The position numbers and the translations under genes were made by a program. The notes beneath the pieces were generated by a model, which searched no databases, was not told where the DNA came from, and was given only the letters and a program-made list of their open reading frames with translations. Below are positions 50,160-62,500 of a DNA stretch of 64,000 nucleotides, piece after piece. The stretch spans positions 1-64,000 of the forward strand of contig NC_018328.1 of assembly GCF_000234665.1 (NCBI RefSeq), given 5' to 3'. Numbering within the stretch: the first letter of the stretch is position 1; each line of letters starts with the position of its first letter. This DNA comes from Leishmania mexicana MHOM/GT/2001/U1103. Lineage: Eukaryota > Euglenozoa > Kinetoplastea > Trypanosomatida > Trypanosomatidae.

Positions 50160-51193
50160 GAATGCCACGGCGCACGCTCCAGCTTTTCTGGCAAGTGCGC
50201 TGGTGCCTCGGAGGGTACGGCGGCTCAAACGCCGCCGCTGACGCAAGATCTCGTGCCGCTCTCCAGAACTCCTTCGGTGCCATCGCCACCGCATCTTGTT
50301 GCGCACGCACGCATAAAGGGGCGTCGTGCTCCCCGCCTCGGCTGTCTGCGAGTGTGCCGCTGCACGCCATGCTGCACATCTGTGACCTCATCGAAACCAG
50401 GTGCACATCCCCGGTGGCAAGGAGGTACATACCCAGTGAGAGGCGAGAGCCAAGCGCTTCTCTGGATGATTGCTTGAACACGTGCGTCTGTCAGCATGCC
50501 ACATCGTCGGCTGCGCGAGAGGGGTAGGGTGGTGGTGCACACACTCTTCTCTGCAAGCACTCTTCGGTTTGTGTCCGCGGCTCAGCCGCGTTGCGTAGAT
50601 TTCAGCTACAAAACCCAGGGATGGAGGGGTCATGGTGTTGTCGTCAAGAGGGTAGACCATAAGCGCAAGCGAAACACAGCCAGCGGAGTTGCGGTGAGGA
50701 TGCACCTTCTGCATTACACCGACCGCCGCCATCAGCGGTCCCACATGCCGAGGGCTACCCTGTGCCCACCTGTAGAGCTGCCTGCCCGCACGTCCCGAGC
50801 GGAGTGCTCTCCTGTGTGGCAAGACAGCTTCTGTAGACTCATGACAAGCGATGCTGTCTCTCTGCATGCTGCCGGAGCTTCTGGCGAAGGCATTCCGCGT
50901 GGCGTGTGCACCGATGCGGAGGGAGGGGCCTCGTTGCACTCTTTCTCGCGCATGCCGCCTTCTCCCTTCCCTTCCCTCTCGCCTTGTCCTCCTGCAGGCT
51001 CGTCTGTTTCGTGTTCGTGCCCCACTTCACAACTGTGCAGCGCAGACAGGCACGTACTGCTGACAGCGTCCCCGCAGTTTCCTCCCCGCGCCCTTCCACT
51101 GCGCATCAACCTCTCCGTTTTCTTCTACCCACTACGGCATACACGCTCACCCACGCAGAGCTACAGTGGCGGACATCATCACCATCATCGCCC
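50160..51193. other. Intergenic region
   Basis: No gene is seen. The tract at 51110-51150 leads to AG 51158-51159, giving a 34-base leader for the RBBP4-like gene. Confidence 0.45.
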
Positions 51194-52597
51194 ATGATGG
51201 AGTCCAGCGGCGATGTCGTATGCACCGGCAAAGTACCGCCGCCGCTCGATGCGGTCTCGCAGACGTCCTCCACTTCAGCGGCTGAGGAGGTGACTTCCTA
51301 TCAAGAGACGGTGCGCTTCTGCACGTGGCGCAAACATGTACGCAACTTGTATCAGCATCTGTTTCACATTGACCTCGTCTGGGAGAGTCCGGTGGCTCAG
51401 TTCATGCCGTACGTGACGACAAAGAGTGGCCTCACCACGCACACCATACTGAGCGGGACGCGCACAGGCGGCCAGGAGCAGAGCTACATCCAGCTTCTGT
51501 CTGCAACGGTGCCGCAGGCCACGCAGGCCCTGGACGGATCCGATGTAGCCTACAGCGAGGCCACTGGTGAGGTTGGCGGGTACGGCATGGCGCCGCACAC
51601 CTGCGGCCTCAGCATTGAGCGGCGCATTCTTCACGATGGGGATGTGCTGGCAGCCCGCTACGCGCCAGCAAACCCGCTCCTCATCGCATCGTCCTCTAGC
51701 AACGGGAACCTGTATGTGCTTGACTGGTCGCGAGTGCCGCTGGGCCGCTTCCCAAATGAGCCCCCGCGGCCCCGCGCGCCGCTGCCGCCAAATGAACTCA
51801 GCAGTGACGCGACGGAGGAGGAACGGGGCCAGTACCAGAAGCGCATGCGTGCACTCAATGTGGTGGTGACTGAGCAGGACCGATGGGACCGTCGCACCGG
51901 TGAGGGGCAGCACGTGCTAACGCTGAAGGGCGGCAACGGTGCCTCGGAGAATTTGGACTGGAGCACCAGTGCCGAGGGTGTGGTGGCGTCTGGTTCCACA
52001 GGGCGAGTCTGTGTGTGGCGCGTGGCCAACCTGTCGAAGGACGACAGCCGCCAGGTGGAGCCGTTCAAGGTCTTCTCGCTCGAGGACGAGGAGGCGCGTG
52101 TCACGCAGGTCAACTTCTCGTGGACGTCGCCGGACACCTTCGTGGCGGCATCCTCCACTGGCGCCGTGTACTTCAACGATGTGCGCATGCAGCACACCAC
52201 AGAGGTATTCTCCATCGAAAACGCGGCCACCTCCCTTGCCCTCTCCCCACTCAGCGGGAACGAGCTGCTCGTTGGCGACTCTTTGGGCAGCGTCCTTTTC
52301 TTCGACTTGCGTCAGAGCAGCAAGCCGGTGCAGGTGGACTGCCTGCATGACGGCGAGGTGACCAACGTTCAGTGGTGCCCACACTCGCGGCACCTCTTCT
52401 CCTCCGGCGGTCATGATGGCATCGTCTGCATCTACAATCAGACCCGGCACAAGACGCTGTTCAAGCACTGGGGCCACACCGATGTGATCATGGACGTGGG
52501 CTGGAGTTGGCAAGAAGATGGTGCTGGCCAACTTGTGTCCACCGACAGCAACGCCATCATGCTATGGAGACCGCGAGACTTCTTCTACTGTGCTTGA
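51194..52597 (+). CDS. RBBP4/RbAp48-like WD40 histone chaperone
   Basis: The 467-residue protein matches the RBBP4/MSI1 family: an N-terminal helix (FCTWRKHVRNLYQHLFHIDLVWESPVAQ region, about 40-68) followed by a seven-bladed WD40 propeller (for example LLIASSSSNGNLYVLDWSR, HLFSSGGHDGIVCIYNQ and LVSTDSNAIMLWRPRDF). Such proteins bind histones H3/H4 and are shared by chromatin assembly factor CAF-1, histone deacetylase complexes and related assemblies. The segment LTTHTILSGTRTGGQEQSYI corresponds to the typical first-blade region. Two adjacent Met codons (51194 and 51197) can start; I use the first, 34 bases after the predicted acceptor. Which complex it joins is unknown. Confidence 0.9.
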   Translation: MMESSGDVVCTGKVPPPLDAVSQTSSTSAAEEVTSYQETVRFCTWRKHVRNLYQHLFHIDLVWESPVAQFMPYVTTKSGLTTHTILSGTRTGGQEQSYIQLLSATVPQATQALDGSDVAYSEATGEVGGYGMAPHTCGLSIERRILHDGDVLAARYAPANPLLIASSSSNGNLYVLDWSRVPLGRFPNEPPRPRAPLPPNELSSDATEEERGQYQKRMRALNVVVTEQDRWDRRTGEGQHVLTLKGGNGASENLDWSTSAEGVVASGSTGRVCVWRVANLSKDDSRQVEPFKVFSLEDEEARVTQVNFSWTSPDTFVAASSTGAVYFNDVRMQHTTEVFSIENAATSLALSPLSGNELLVGDSLGSVLFFDLRQSSKPVQVDCLHDGEVTNVQWCPHSRHLFSSGGHDGIVCIYNQTRHKTLFKHWGHTDVIMDVGWSWQEDGAGQLVSTDSNAIMLWRPRDFFYCA

Positions 52598-53635
52598 TGG
52601 GCATCATGCAACAGAGGTACTATGGGTGAGCAAAGCGGTATGTTGCCGTGCACTGCGGCGGCCGTCTTCACGGGGGAGGGGGCTCACCGCCTGTTGACGC
52701 GGCAAAGGGCGAGGGTCTGCTGTTACGTCCTCCTGTCTGTGCGCTGTCATGGGTGAGGGCTCTGCCGCAGAGGTGCAACGGTGTGCGTCGTCTCTCTCCC
52801 CTGCGAGTCGGTCGCTGTTGCCTTATTTTCTCTCTAATCTCGTGGGTGGATGCTTGGCGGGGCAACGCGTTGAACGAGCGGTGCGTATTTCGGGTCCTGC
52901 TCCGCGGCCCGCTTCTATTTTCCGCACGTGGGCATGCAGGGGCCGCCAGTGTCTTTCGCCCACCCGTTCTCCTCTCTGTCTCTGTGAAGCGCAGGCTGTC
53001 TTTCAGAGGCATTAGCCGAGAGAGGGTGCTCGAGGGTGTCATAGAAAACATACGATGTCGTCGCATAGGAGGGGGATCGCACGCGGTGCGCGCGCACTTG
53101 ACGAGGGGCGTGCGTGGGTGCGCGTGTGCGCCGTTTGACAGATGCATAGAACCGCTAAGCATGAGTGAAAGAAGCGAGGGCAAGTGTGCGCGAGAGACAC
53201 GACGGCGTGCGCGCATTCTCTTCATTGCATTCCGCACTGCGGTAGTCACGGCTGCATGGCTCTCGGGTTACTCCAGTGGACGTGGCGTTGCACCGGTTAT
53301 CGCGGCGTTTTGTTGTTCCTCTTGTCTGTGAATCGCTTTGATCGCGGTGGCCTTCATCCAGTGTCCCCCCGCCTCCCCTCCCCACCGTCTTCCACCACGC
53401 GCGCATGTGTCAGGTCGCCACGTCTGACGGCACACCGCTGCACTGCAGCCGCCCGCTTTGCTGTTGCGTGTGCGCTCCCTCACTCCTCCCTGTATCTGAC
53501 TTCTACTGTTCATCTCCGTGCTCTGCTTCCACTGCTCACTTTCCTGGCCGCTGCACGTGCGCGCGTCGCACCTGACCCCTCTTCCGCGGCAGTTGTGCCC
53601 CTGTTCTAAACCACATCTTTCTCGAAGTAGCGCTC
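52598..53635. other. Intergenic region
   Basis: No gene is supported. Pyrimidine-rich sequence at 53475-53540 and around 53575-53585 precedes AG 53591-53592 and AG 53626-53627, both usable for the helicase gene. Confidence 0.45.
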
Positions 53636-55453
53636 ATGTCCGAAGCCGAAGTACAGACGGAGTGGTCTGAGCTGCCGCTTGACACGCGGGTGCTCGAGGC
53701 CCTGAAAGACCTAGCGTGGAAGAAGCCGACTGCCGTCCAAAGTGCATGCGTGCCACTCGCCCTCAAAGGCAAAGACATCTCCATCCAATCCCGCACGGGC
53801 TCTGGCAAGACCGGCGCCTTTGTCATCCCAGCCGTGCAGCGCATCATCACGGAACGGGAGCAACGCGGCAATCCTCGAGCCCTGCCCAGCCCGCGTGTCC
53901 TCATTGTCGTTCCGTCGGTCGAGTTGTGCGAGCAGACGGCCGAGGCGGCGCATGTAATAGCCAAGTATGTGCAGCCCCGGCTGGTCATCGACAACCTCAC
54001 GTCTGGAGGCGCCGTGACGGCAAGACGCATTCAGTCTGCCCACATAGTCATTACCACCGCGGCCCTACTGGCGAAGGGGTGCAGCCAGGGCACCGTAACG
54101 GCCGACACCCTCCAGCACGTCCGCTTTTTCGTCCTCGACGAGGCCGACGTGGTGGCCTCGATGGCGGAGCGATCCCTGCGCACGGTGCAGTCGTTGTTGC
54201 CACCGAACATGCAGGTCATTCTAGCTTCCGCCACCCTAACCAAGGGTGTCGCGGCCGTCAAAGGCCAACTGCTGCGGCACCCGGTCAATGTGGTGCTCAC
54301 GTCGGAGGACGTGGAGGAGTTGGTGCGTAGCGATGGCAAGGACAACGCAGCCTCGCAGCAGGGCCCGGTTGTCGAGTCCCGTGTCAGGGTGAGGGACCCA
54401 CTGAAGAAGACACTGCACCAGTACTACTTGGTGGCCACGGACGAGTGCCACAGCCACACGCTTCTCTTTGGTCTCTACCGCATGGCCCTCATCACCGGCA
54501 AGACACTCATCTTCGTGAACGACGACGAGCAAACGTATCGTCTGCAGAATTTCCTGGAGCAACTCGGGGTGGCAACGCTCGCGTACGATGCGAACCTCCC
54601 CATCAACGTGCGACTCGACACTCTGCGCCGTTTCCAAACTGGTATGGCGTCCACACTCGTGTGCACCGATGGCACACTGGAGAACGCAATGCAGCTGCAG
54701 GCTTCGCTGGAGGAGTCGCAGCCGGGTGAGAAGGGCTCGGACGGTCAGTCTGGGTCGCCGTCATCGCGGCGTCGGCCGCGATCGGCTTCCGTGTGTGGTC
54801 GTGCGAACACCGAGGCGCCATCGGCACTGCACCGCGGCATCGACTTTGCGCACGTGCGCAACGTCGTTCTGTTCGACGGGGTGGAGGCGACTGACCCGAT
54901 CGCGTTGTCTCGTTATACCCACCGCATCGGCCGCGCCGGTCGTGCCGGCGAGGAGGGCGTGTCCATCGCGATCTTCACTGTGCCGCAGGCCCGCAAGTAT
55001 CTGCGTCCGCTGCAGGAGTACTGCACAGAGCGCGGCGACGTCATTCGGCCGTTTCGGCAGATGCAGCGGGCGGAGGTGGCAAAGTTGCAGTACCGCGTGG
55101 ACAGTGTGCTGGGCAACATCACGCGTACGTCGACGCGCAAGATGCGGGTGGCCTCCGTCGCCGCGGAGCTGAGTCGTAGCTCGTACCTGGCGAACCACCT
55201 CTCGCAGAAGGACACGGACGCCCTGCAGCGAGTTATGCGGCGGTCCTCAAAGAGGATCAGGGTGGAGCGCAACATCCTCGAGGTGCCGGAGTACATGCAT
55301 CTGTCGACGGCAGAAGACGTAGGCGCGTACCAGAGGCGTGTGCAAGCCAAGCAGACGCAGTCAAACCGTCTGCGCAAGGCAACGCAGAAGGCTTCAGCAG
55401 ACCCACTGAAGGCGGTGGTGTCTAAGCTGCGCTCCTCCAAGCGCAAGGCATAA
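53636..55453 (+). CDS. DEAD-box RNA helicase, DDX56/Dbp9 family
   Basis: The 605-residue protein has all main DEAD-box motifs: Q-motif region WKKPTAVQSACV, motif I SRTGSGKT (52-59), motif II DEAD (168-171), motif III SAT (198-200), and motif VI HRIGRAGR (429-436). The second RecA domain shows the family-specific interruption between TLVCTDGTLENA and RGIDFAHVRNVVLFD, a Ser/Arg/Gly-rich insert of about 60 residues also seen in Dbp9/DDX56 proteins. Dbp9 acts in the nucleolus in early assembly of the 60S ribosomal subunit. The C-terminus is basic (LRSSKRKA), fitting nucleolar targeting. Length is near that of yeast Dbp9. Confidence 0.93.
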   Translation: MSEAEVQTEWSELPLDTRVLEALKDLAWKKPTAVQSACVPLALKGKDISIQSRTGSGKTGAFVIPAVQRIITEREQRGNPRALPSPRVLIVVPSVELCEQTAEAAHVIAKYVQPRLVIDNLTSGGAVTARRIQSAHIVITTAALLAKGCSQGTVTADTLQHVRFFVLDEADVVASMAERSLRTVQSLLPPNMQVILASATLTKGVAAVKGQLLRHPVNVVLTSEDVEELVRSDGKDNAASQQGPVVESRVRVRDPLKKTLHQYYLVATDECHSHTLLFGLYRMALITGKTLIFVNDDEQTYRLQNFLEQLGVATLAYDANLPINVRLDTLRRFQTGMASTLVCTDGTLENAMQLQASLEESQPGEKGSDGQSGSPSSRRRPRSASVCGRANTEAPSALHRGIDFAHVRNVVLFDGVEATDPIALSRYTHRIGRAGRAGEEGVSIAIFTVPQARKYLRPLQEYCTERGDVIRPFRQMQRAEVAKLQYRVDSVLGNITRTSTRKMRVASVAAELSRSSYLANHLSQKDTDALQRVMRRSSKRIRVERNILEVPEYMHLSTAEDVGAYQRRVQAKQTQSNRLRKATQKASADPLKAVVSKLRSSKRKA

Positions 55454-56599
55454 GACCCTAAGCGCAGAGGCGAAGAGGGAGGGAGAGGGTGAGTGCAGTG
55501 CACTCCGTGTAAAATGAAGAGAGACGGACGGACGGTACGATGAGGTGCTCTTTGTGTGTGTGTGCTGGTGGGTGCAGGTGTCCATGCACGCATGGCTCGG
55601 TGGCACCGCTGGCAGGGACTGGTTTTCTGGAGAAGTGGTGTGGCGCTCTTTTCTGCGCATCTTCGTAGGAGTGCTGCAGAGGTGTGCGGAGCCGTCCCTC
55701 TCCCCTTGTCCTTGTTGGTTTCGGTCCTTGTGGACTGTAACAGCGTCTCGTAGACCTTGGTACCCGCGTCCGTCTGCCGCTGCCGCCCCCCTCCCTCTCG
55801 TCATAACAAGCACGTAAGCAGGTGTGCTACTCTCCTTGTTGTTCGATTAAGTTACACATTACGCAATCCCAGCATTGCCAACGTCTGCCACTACCCCGAG
55901 CAGCGACGAGTGTCGTGACGAGCGCATTCCTCTTGCTCTCTGGCCACCCTCATGTGTCACCGTGCGTCACAGGCACCATAGCCAACGTACTCAAATCGAG
56001 GTTTTTCAGAGCAATGCGGGTGCATGTGTCGGTAGGAGCTGCTCTGCGCATGTGACACCGTCCGCGTGCCGTGCGTGCCCATGCACATCTCTCGGCGAAG
56101 GTCGCCATGCGACATGTTCCCTCTCACACTTCACTTTGTTCTTTGGTGGTTTTCGACGTATTCGGAACGATGGGCTTCTGGTGCACATGTGTGTACACAC
56201 GCGCACACCTGCACATCGGCTCGTCTTCGTCTTCTTTCATTGCAACACCGCGGCTGCGCATCTGTGGGCGTATTTCAAGCGCGATTGACCGACGCCGTTC
56301 CTCGCGTGAGCAACACACGCGCACAAGAACGTTCACTCAGCCGAACCAATCGGCCAAGATCCGCACACGGACCAGAGCGAGTCCCACGCCTTTGGTGACG
56401 TCCATTCGTGTGCTTGTGCTCGTGCGCCGAGGTGTCGTGCTCGAATCACCTGCTCGCTTGCTTGGCGACGGAGGGCGACGAAGCAGCAGCGGTGTGGTGT
56501 CGCTGCAGCGTCTGATGGGAGGCGCTGCCGTGTGCCTTCCGTGACCTTACTTTGTATCGACTTTGTTCGTTGTTTTTCTGCCTCTGTTGCTGCACTACC
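55454..56599. other. Intergenic region
   Basis: No gene is supported. The T-rich tract 56560-56588 directly abuts the next ATG, with no AG between; see the finding on this start. Confidence 0.4.
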
Positions 56600-59500
56600 A
56601 TGACGACGGATGCGTCGCCGGTGAACCCCTATCTACTGTTCAACCGGGCGGACGAGTTCAGCACGGATGCCAAGATTGACTATGCGCTCCGTCACTACCT
56701 CCTCTACCCCTCGAGGGGGGACAGCGCCACATTCGCGCCAACGCCGCTGAACACCGAGCTTGATCGCCGTACACTCGTCCGCACGCTGGAGGAGCTCAAG
56801 CGCGGCGTCTCCTTGGGCGACCGGCTGCTCCCAGTCACACCTAGCACCTGCACAACACATAACACGAACACGAGCGCCTTCTCGTCGCCGGAGGACGCCG
56901 CGTCGCCTCAGTTTGACGCCCCCAATGACGGTGACGCCTCGAACGTGTTCTTCGACGGCACTGACGACCTCGATGCCAAGCCGTGGGACACCGCCGCGAG
57001 CAGCCAGGCAAACTACTGGAACCGGCAGATAGAGGTGCTGTACCAGTCCTACCACATCTGGATCGCGCTCGACTACGGCCGAGGCGTCTTTAGCATCACG
57101 CGCAACGGCGTCGTGCTGGTCGACCGAATGCCGACCATCGTCGCATCGATCCTGCAGGTGGTTGAGACGACGCTGCACGCTCGCGAGCAGGACCTGCAGC
57201 AGCTGCGCAACTTCGTCGAGGGCGCCATCGCCGACGAGCAGACTCGATCACGCGTGTTGCAAAAGGTGTGGAGTCCCACTATATTTGTTAGTGTAGTGCT
57301 GCTGAACGTCCCGCATGAGGTGGAGAAGGCTGTCCCCTTCAGCCGGCCCACCTCATCCGAGACGGAGGCGGCCCACAGTGGCATGCACCGCCAACGACAG
57401 CGACATCAGCCCAGCATCATCATGTACCCTCCCGAGTACCGCCATTTCACAGCTCTGGGAACTGACGGCGGCGAGTACTCTCGCTGCTCGGCTGTGACGC
57501 TGCTGTTTCACTGCGATGCTCGGGCGCTCCTCAGCGACGGCACGTTCCTCGACCGCCTTCGAGAGCTTCTCTGCCGCTACGAAAGTGTCTACCGAGAGCG
57601 CAGCACGCCAGAGGAATGGCCGCAGTCGTCGCTGAGGGCGTCGCTGGAGTACCTGGTGTGCGCGATGCCGGAGAAAACGCCGGAATGCAACACGCTTGTC
57701 TTGGTCAGCAACGTCGGCGCCCAGGCCTCGTCCAAAACATTCACCTTCTTGCAGAGCACTGTGCGACGCAAGAACCTCATCGTCTCCATTGTGGCGCTGA
57801 ATCGCCTGCTCGCGCTCGACTCCCCCGAGCTCAGCCCGCTCGCCCGGTTCCTGTCGTCTGTTGGCGGCTTTGCCGTGAACGTGGACTACTGGTTGGCGCT
57901 CGCGGCACCCCGGCTGAACAACGAGTGGTGCCGGAAGTTTGAGGGGGCGCGGTGCTTGGCGCAGCAGATATTTGTCCACCTCATCAACGGGTTTCCGATG
58001 ACCATCCCGGGAGCCGCGAGGCGCGATCTGCTTGCGGACACCGTTGGTGAGCCAGTGATTCTCTATGACGGCGACCACGACCTGCCCGACTTCGTCATTG
58101 GTGCCAACATGAAGGAGGTGCTGCGTGCCTTGGCGGCGCTGCGCTTCAACCAGGGCTGGAGCGTTCTGATCGACTATCGCGATGAGTCTGCCCCGTCGCA
58201 CATGGCAGCGCGCTACGAACACAACTTCCACCGTGGCACCATCACACTGCACTACGAGATGAACATCAACCGGCCAGCGGTGTATCGGCGACTGCTGGTG
58301 TCAGGGACAAAGGCGCTGGTTGACCACTTCTGCAAAACTCGGTGGAATGAGGAGACGACAAACTCGGTTGGCGAGGGCAGCGGTCACTGGCTTGCGTATC
58401 TCTCGCTGCTGCGACTGCGGGTGATGATGTGGATAAAAGCAGAGCAGGCGCTTATGCAGCTGCTCAATGCGGACCCGCGGCAGACGCCGATGAGTGCCAT
58501 CCCTGATCTCGCCCATCTCTCCTCCGCGGAGGGCGTGCTGTCGCAGTGGTTTAATGTTTCCACGGTGTCCTCTCTAGGCGTCTTCTTCCGCTTCGAGCAG
58601 TTGCCGCCCAGCATGCTAGTGAACTACACCCGCGCCCAAGTCGCGAATGGGGCGCCGACGGAGGCCGCCGCGCGCGCCTGTGTACGTGGAGCGATGGAGC
58701 GGCGCCACCGACTTGTCGGCCGCGAGGAGGATCTCACATATGTGCTCACGGAGACTGTGACGACGCCTTCGTCTTGGTCAGGCTCGGCGAACGCCACCCG
58801 CAACGTCTTTTCTGTGGTGCAGTTCTTCCCACAGTACGAAACGAGCTCCGGCAGCGACTTCGGTCTAGCCGGCGCCTTCGAGTGCCGCGTGAGCTGCGTG
58901 TTGTGCGATCGCGTCACCCAGGACGCACTCATATGCGCGCTGCTAAGCGACATCGAGGAGGCGGTGAAGGATCGCAACAGGGCGACGGCACGCAAAGATC
59001 GGCATCTGCTGGTGCGCACGTCGCATCATACGGAAAACCAACAGGCGCTTCAGTTGGTGAAAGCGAGCCTCAGCACGCGGGGCATGGGACTGCTGACGAG
59101 CTACACGGAAGGGAAGCGGCACACCGGCGTGGACGCTGGCTCCGCCGTCGGCAGGGCCTTAACGCTGTCCGCCATACAGGAGAAAGGGTTGCATGAGTTA
59201 GGGTTCCCGCTGTACTTTCGCATTCGGCTGCCGTCCTTCCCGTGGCCGCTGCTGAATGCGCTGTGCTTCCGCTGGATCCTCGGCTGCAGCGAGTTTTACC
59301 CGTTCCTCGCTGAGGAGATCTTCAGCCACATTGTATCGCGCCGCCTACACGCAGGCTTTGCGCTCATCGTGTACTATACATCATCGCTCAAGGCAGTGCT
59401 CATGAAGCGCGTCGGCGATCCTGAGACACACTCGCACGTGTGCCTATTCGACGTACTGGAGGCAATACCCTCGCCGACGTCGACGTCGGTGCCTGCGGCG

Positions 59501-62500
59501 CAGATTTCCCTGCGGCGCCTCGTCACACCCTTCAAGCGAGCGCGGTGGTCTCTATGGACGTACACGCACGACATTGAAGAGGACATGCACATTGCCACTG
59601 CCGTATTCACGTGCAAAGTCATTGCCACGCAGCAGTCTAGCAAGCGATCCCTTCTCGCTCGGCACATGCGTGAACGCGGCTTCAGCCCGATTGTGGCGCG
59701 GGTTGAGTCGATCCTGTTCGCTTTGCACGTTCGATACACGGAGTACGTGGAGTTGCGCTCGCCTCCCTCGCTCGGCGTCAAAGGGTGTACGCAGCTGCGC
59801 GATCGGCTGCTGAACATTGTGAGCTGCGTCGGGGATCGCAGCACCGTCGTGAAGGCCCGTATTCTGCAAGCGGACTACGTGCAACAGCTGTCTTCCGGGG
59901 CCGACGCTGTAGACCCCGACACGGATGTGTACATCTCCGTCTTGAGTCCGATGCGCTACAAGAGAATACTTTGTGTCTTGGTACTTGAGAGCGACACGGA
60001 GGCCGGGACGGGGAGGCATGTGGTCAAGGTTGCGCTGGCTGCCCTTGATGGGCAACTGCTCGAGTACGCCATCGCTCAGCAGTACCACCAACCCCGTCCA
60101 ACCTTGCCGGGCCGAGACACAGCAGCTGCGGCGGGTAGCGAGGAGTGTGCCGTGGCATCACCATCGCACTCGGCGATGCCGGAGTGCATTGCTGACCGCG
60201 CCGTCGTCTTGTCGCTGCGCCACCTGCTCACAGTCTTTACGTCCGTCTACTGCGCCCGAGAGCTCATCGCGTTCATCAAACGCGCGTCAGCGGAGATGGC
60301 GGCACCCGCCGTCGCGGAGCTGACAGACGCCTACGCTCACCTTGGCAACTACGCGGTAGAGATGGACGTCACGCATCTGCTAAACTTTGTGCAGTGGCGC
60401 TGCTGCGAAGCGGCCGGGGGGGTGCCGTGGAGAAGCAAGGTGCAGGAGGTGCTGACAGATGTACTGGCGTCGCAGCAGCGGAGCTTTTCGGCGCACCCCA
60501 CCCTGTGGCTGCCGAAGACGAGGGCCGACCGGGCGCGGCTGCGCGACGAGACATCCTGCAGCGGCCCCGCATCCATCCAGGAAGAGGCAGATGACGAGGA
60601 AGACTGTGACTATGACGACGAAGGCGAGGGCTTCAGCGCCACGGGGGCAAACGTGACGAGTGAAGACGGCGCGAACAAGAAGGGCGTGCATCCAGATTTA
60701 CTCCCGGTCGCGGTGAAGGCATGCGTGCTTCTGCCGTTGTCGACTAGCGGCGTATGCGTGGAAGAGGAGGCGGAATGCCGGTGGCTCTCGTCGGCGTTCA
60801 ATAGGCGTGCCGAGAGGCGGCAGAACACATTGCGCGAGCGGTCTGAGTGGACGATTCCGTCGGCATCGTTCAAGGACGCCGCCGCGACGGTTTCCTCGTC
60901 GTCAGAGGCTGTGGACGCTACAGAGGAACGGCTGAAGCTCCGCCTCTTCGTGAAAACGGTGCCGGCGGACCTGCTGTCCCTGTGCGAGGATGAGTCCTTC
61001 TACCCACCCCAGACGGCCGTGCGGCGCACGCTGCGTCTTCTCTATTACCGCTTCACATCGGAGGAGGCTCCTGCTGCGGTGGGCGGCGCCTCCGCGTCGC
61101 ATGCCCCGTCTTTTGTAGCCGCACCCAGCTACCTAGGCTCGGAGGACGAGGCGGCGACGACGGAGGTGGATCAACTGTTTGCTCAGCCGATGGCTGTTGC
61201 GTGGAATCGGCAGCGCTGCCATGACGCCTTCCGCAGCTGCACGGACCGCGGCTCGCTACCGATTCGAGTGGGGCAGGTGATGCAACAAATTGCAGAGAGG
61301 CTCAAGTGGCGCATCGCTGTCTACTGCTTGCAGAATGCGTGCTACTGTACCTCCTTCCGGCAGCTCCGAGCACGCGTCGAGGCGGAGCCGGCGACACAAA
61401 TGGTCATTCCAGGCGTCACGACTGACGGCGCCGCCGCAGTCGCAGCAGGCGAAAGACGGGATGATAAGACGCGAGAAATGTGGCTGCGCGACCCTGTCCT
61501 GTCGCACAACGAGAGCATGAGAGCGACAGAGCTGATGGAGAATGCGGAGCTGCACGCGCTTCTCTGCGATGTCGTGACCCCGGCCCTGCTGAGCTCCCAT
61601 CGCTTCGTCTCCGACACGTTCCCGGTCGAGTTCACCCAGCAAAAGACGAACGTCGGCCGCGTAGTTCCGGAGGAGGCGATCAAGGATGTGTTCCGCCACT
61701 GCGTGGATGAGGACTGGATGTGGGTCCTGCCCACGCTGCCTCTCTCCTACATGGTGGTACCCAACCGCGAGCACTTTGGCGAGCGCTGGGTACTTGTGTG
61801 CACCACGGCAAAGTCGTCGCACGGCGTCAGTGGCGCTCGCGTTCTTCTATACGACGCCCAAGGCACGCCCGCTGCCCTGGAGACGATGCACAACTACAGC
61901 CGCCATCTCCGCACTCACGTGTGCAACAAGATCAAGCAGGTGAGTCAGCTGCATCTGCTCAAGCAGCTGCGCGAGTCCTTCAACGCCAGCGCCGAGCTCA
62001 TCCCCCCAGCATGGGGGGACCAGTTCAGCCAGAGTAGCGGCGCGCCAGGCTGCAGCGGCTCCGCGCACCACGGAAGCCCGCCGGTCGACTCGCAGGACGC
62101 GTATGCGGCCGGGTTTCCATTCTACCTGAGCGGCCGCAATGTGCTGGAGATTCCGATCTACTACAAGCTGCAGCATCAGTGCAAGAAGATCCTGCACCGC
62201 ATCCAGGGCCACTGCTCGCGACTTGAGCTTGTCGCCATCTTCAACAGAGACCAGTGCTTCCTCGTCGCCGACGATGTCGAAGGGGACACGTTCCACTACC
62301 TTCGTTTGGTGTTTGTCAAGGACACGGCGCACACTGTGTCGGTGACCTCCCGCCCGCCGCCACTGACGTCCTCGGATCGCTGCCCGCAGCTCGTGGTGCA
62401 ACTCTTCAGCGCAACGCCAAACGCGAGTGTGCGGCGACCGCTGCAGCGGCTACAAGACTTCTGCTACCTTCTGGCGGTGCAGGAGCTGCAGGGGCACCTC

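Noticed and set aside
57353..58252. Long antisense open frames opposite real genes, for example 57353-58252, 20242-21000 and 46020-46778
   Set aside because: They mirror the GC-ending codon bias of the sense genes and show no family features.
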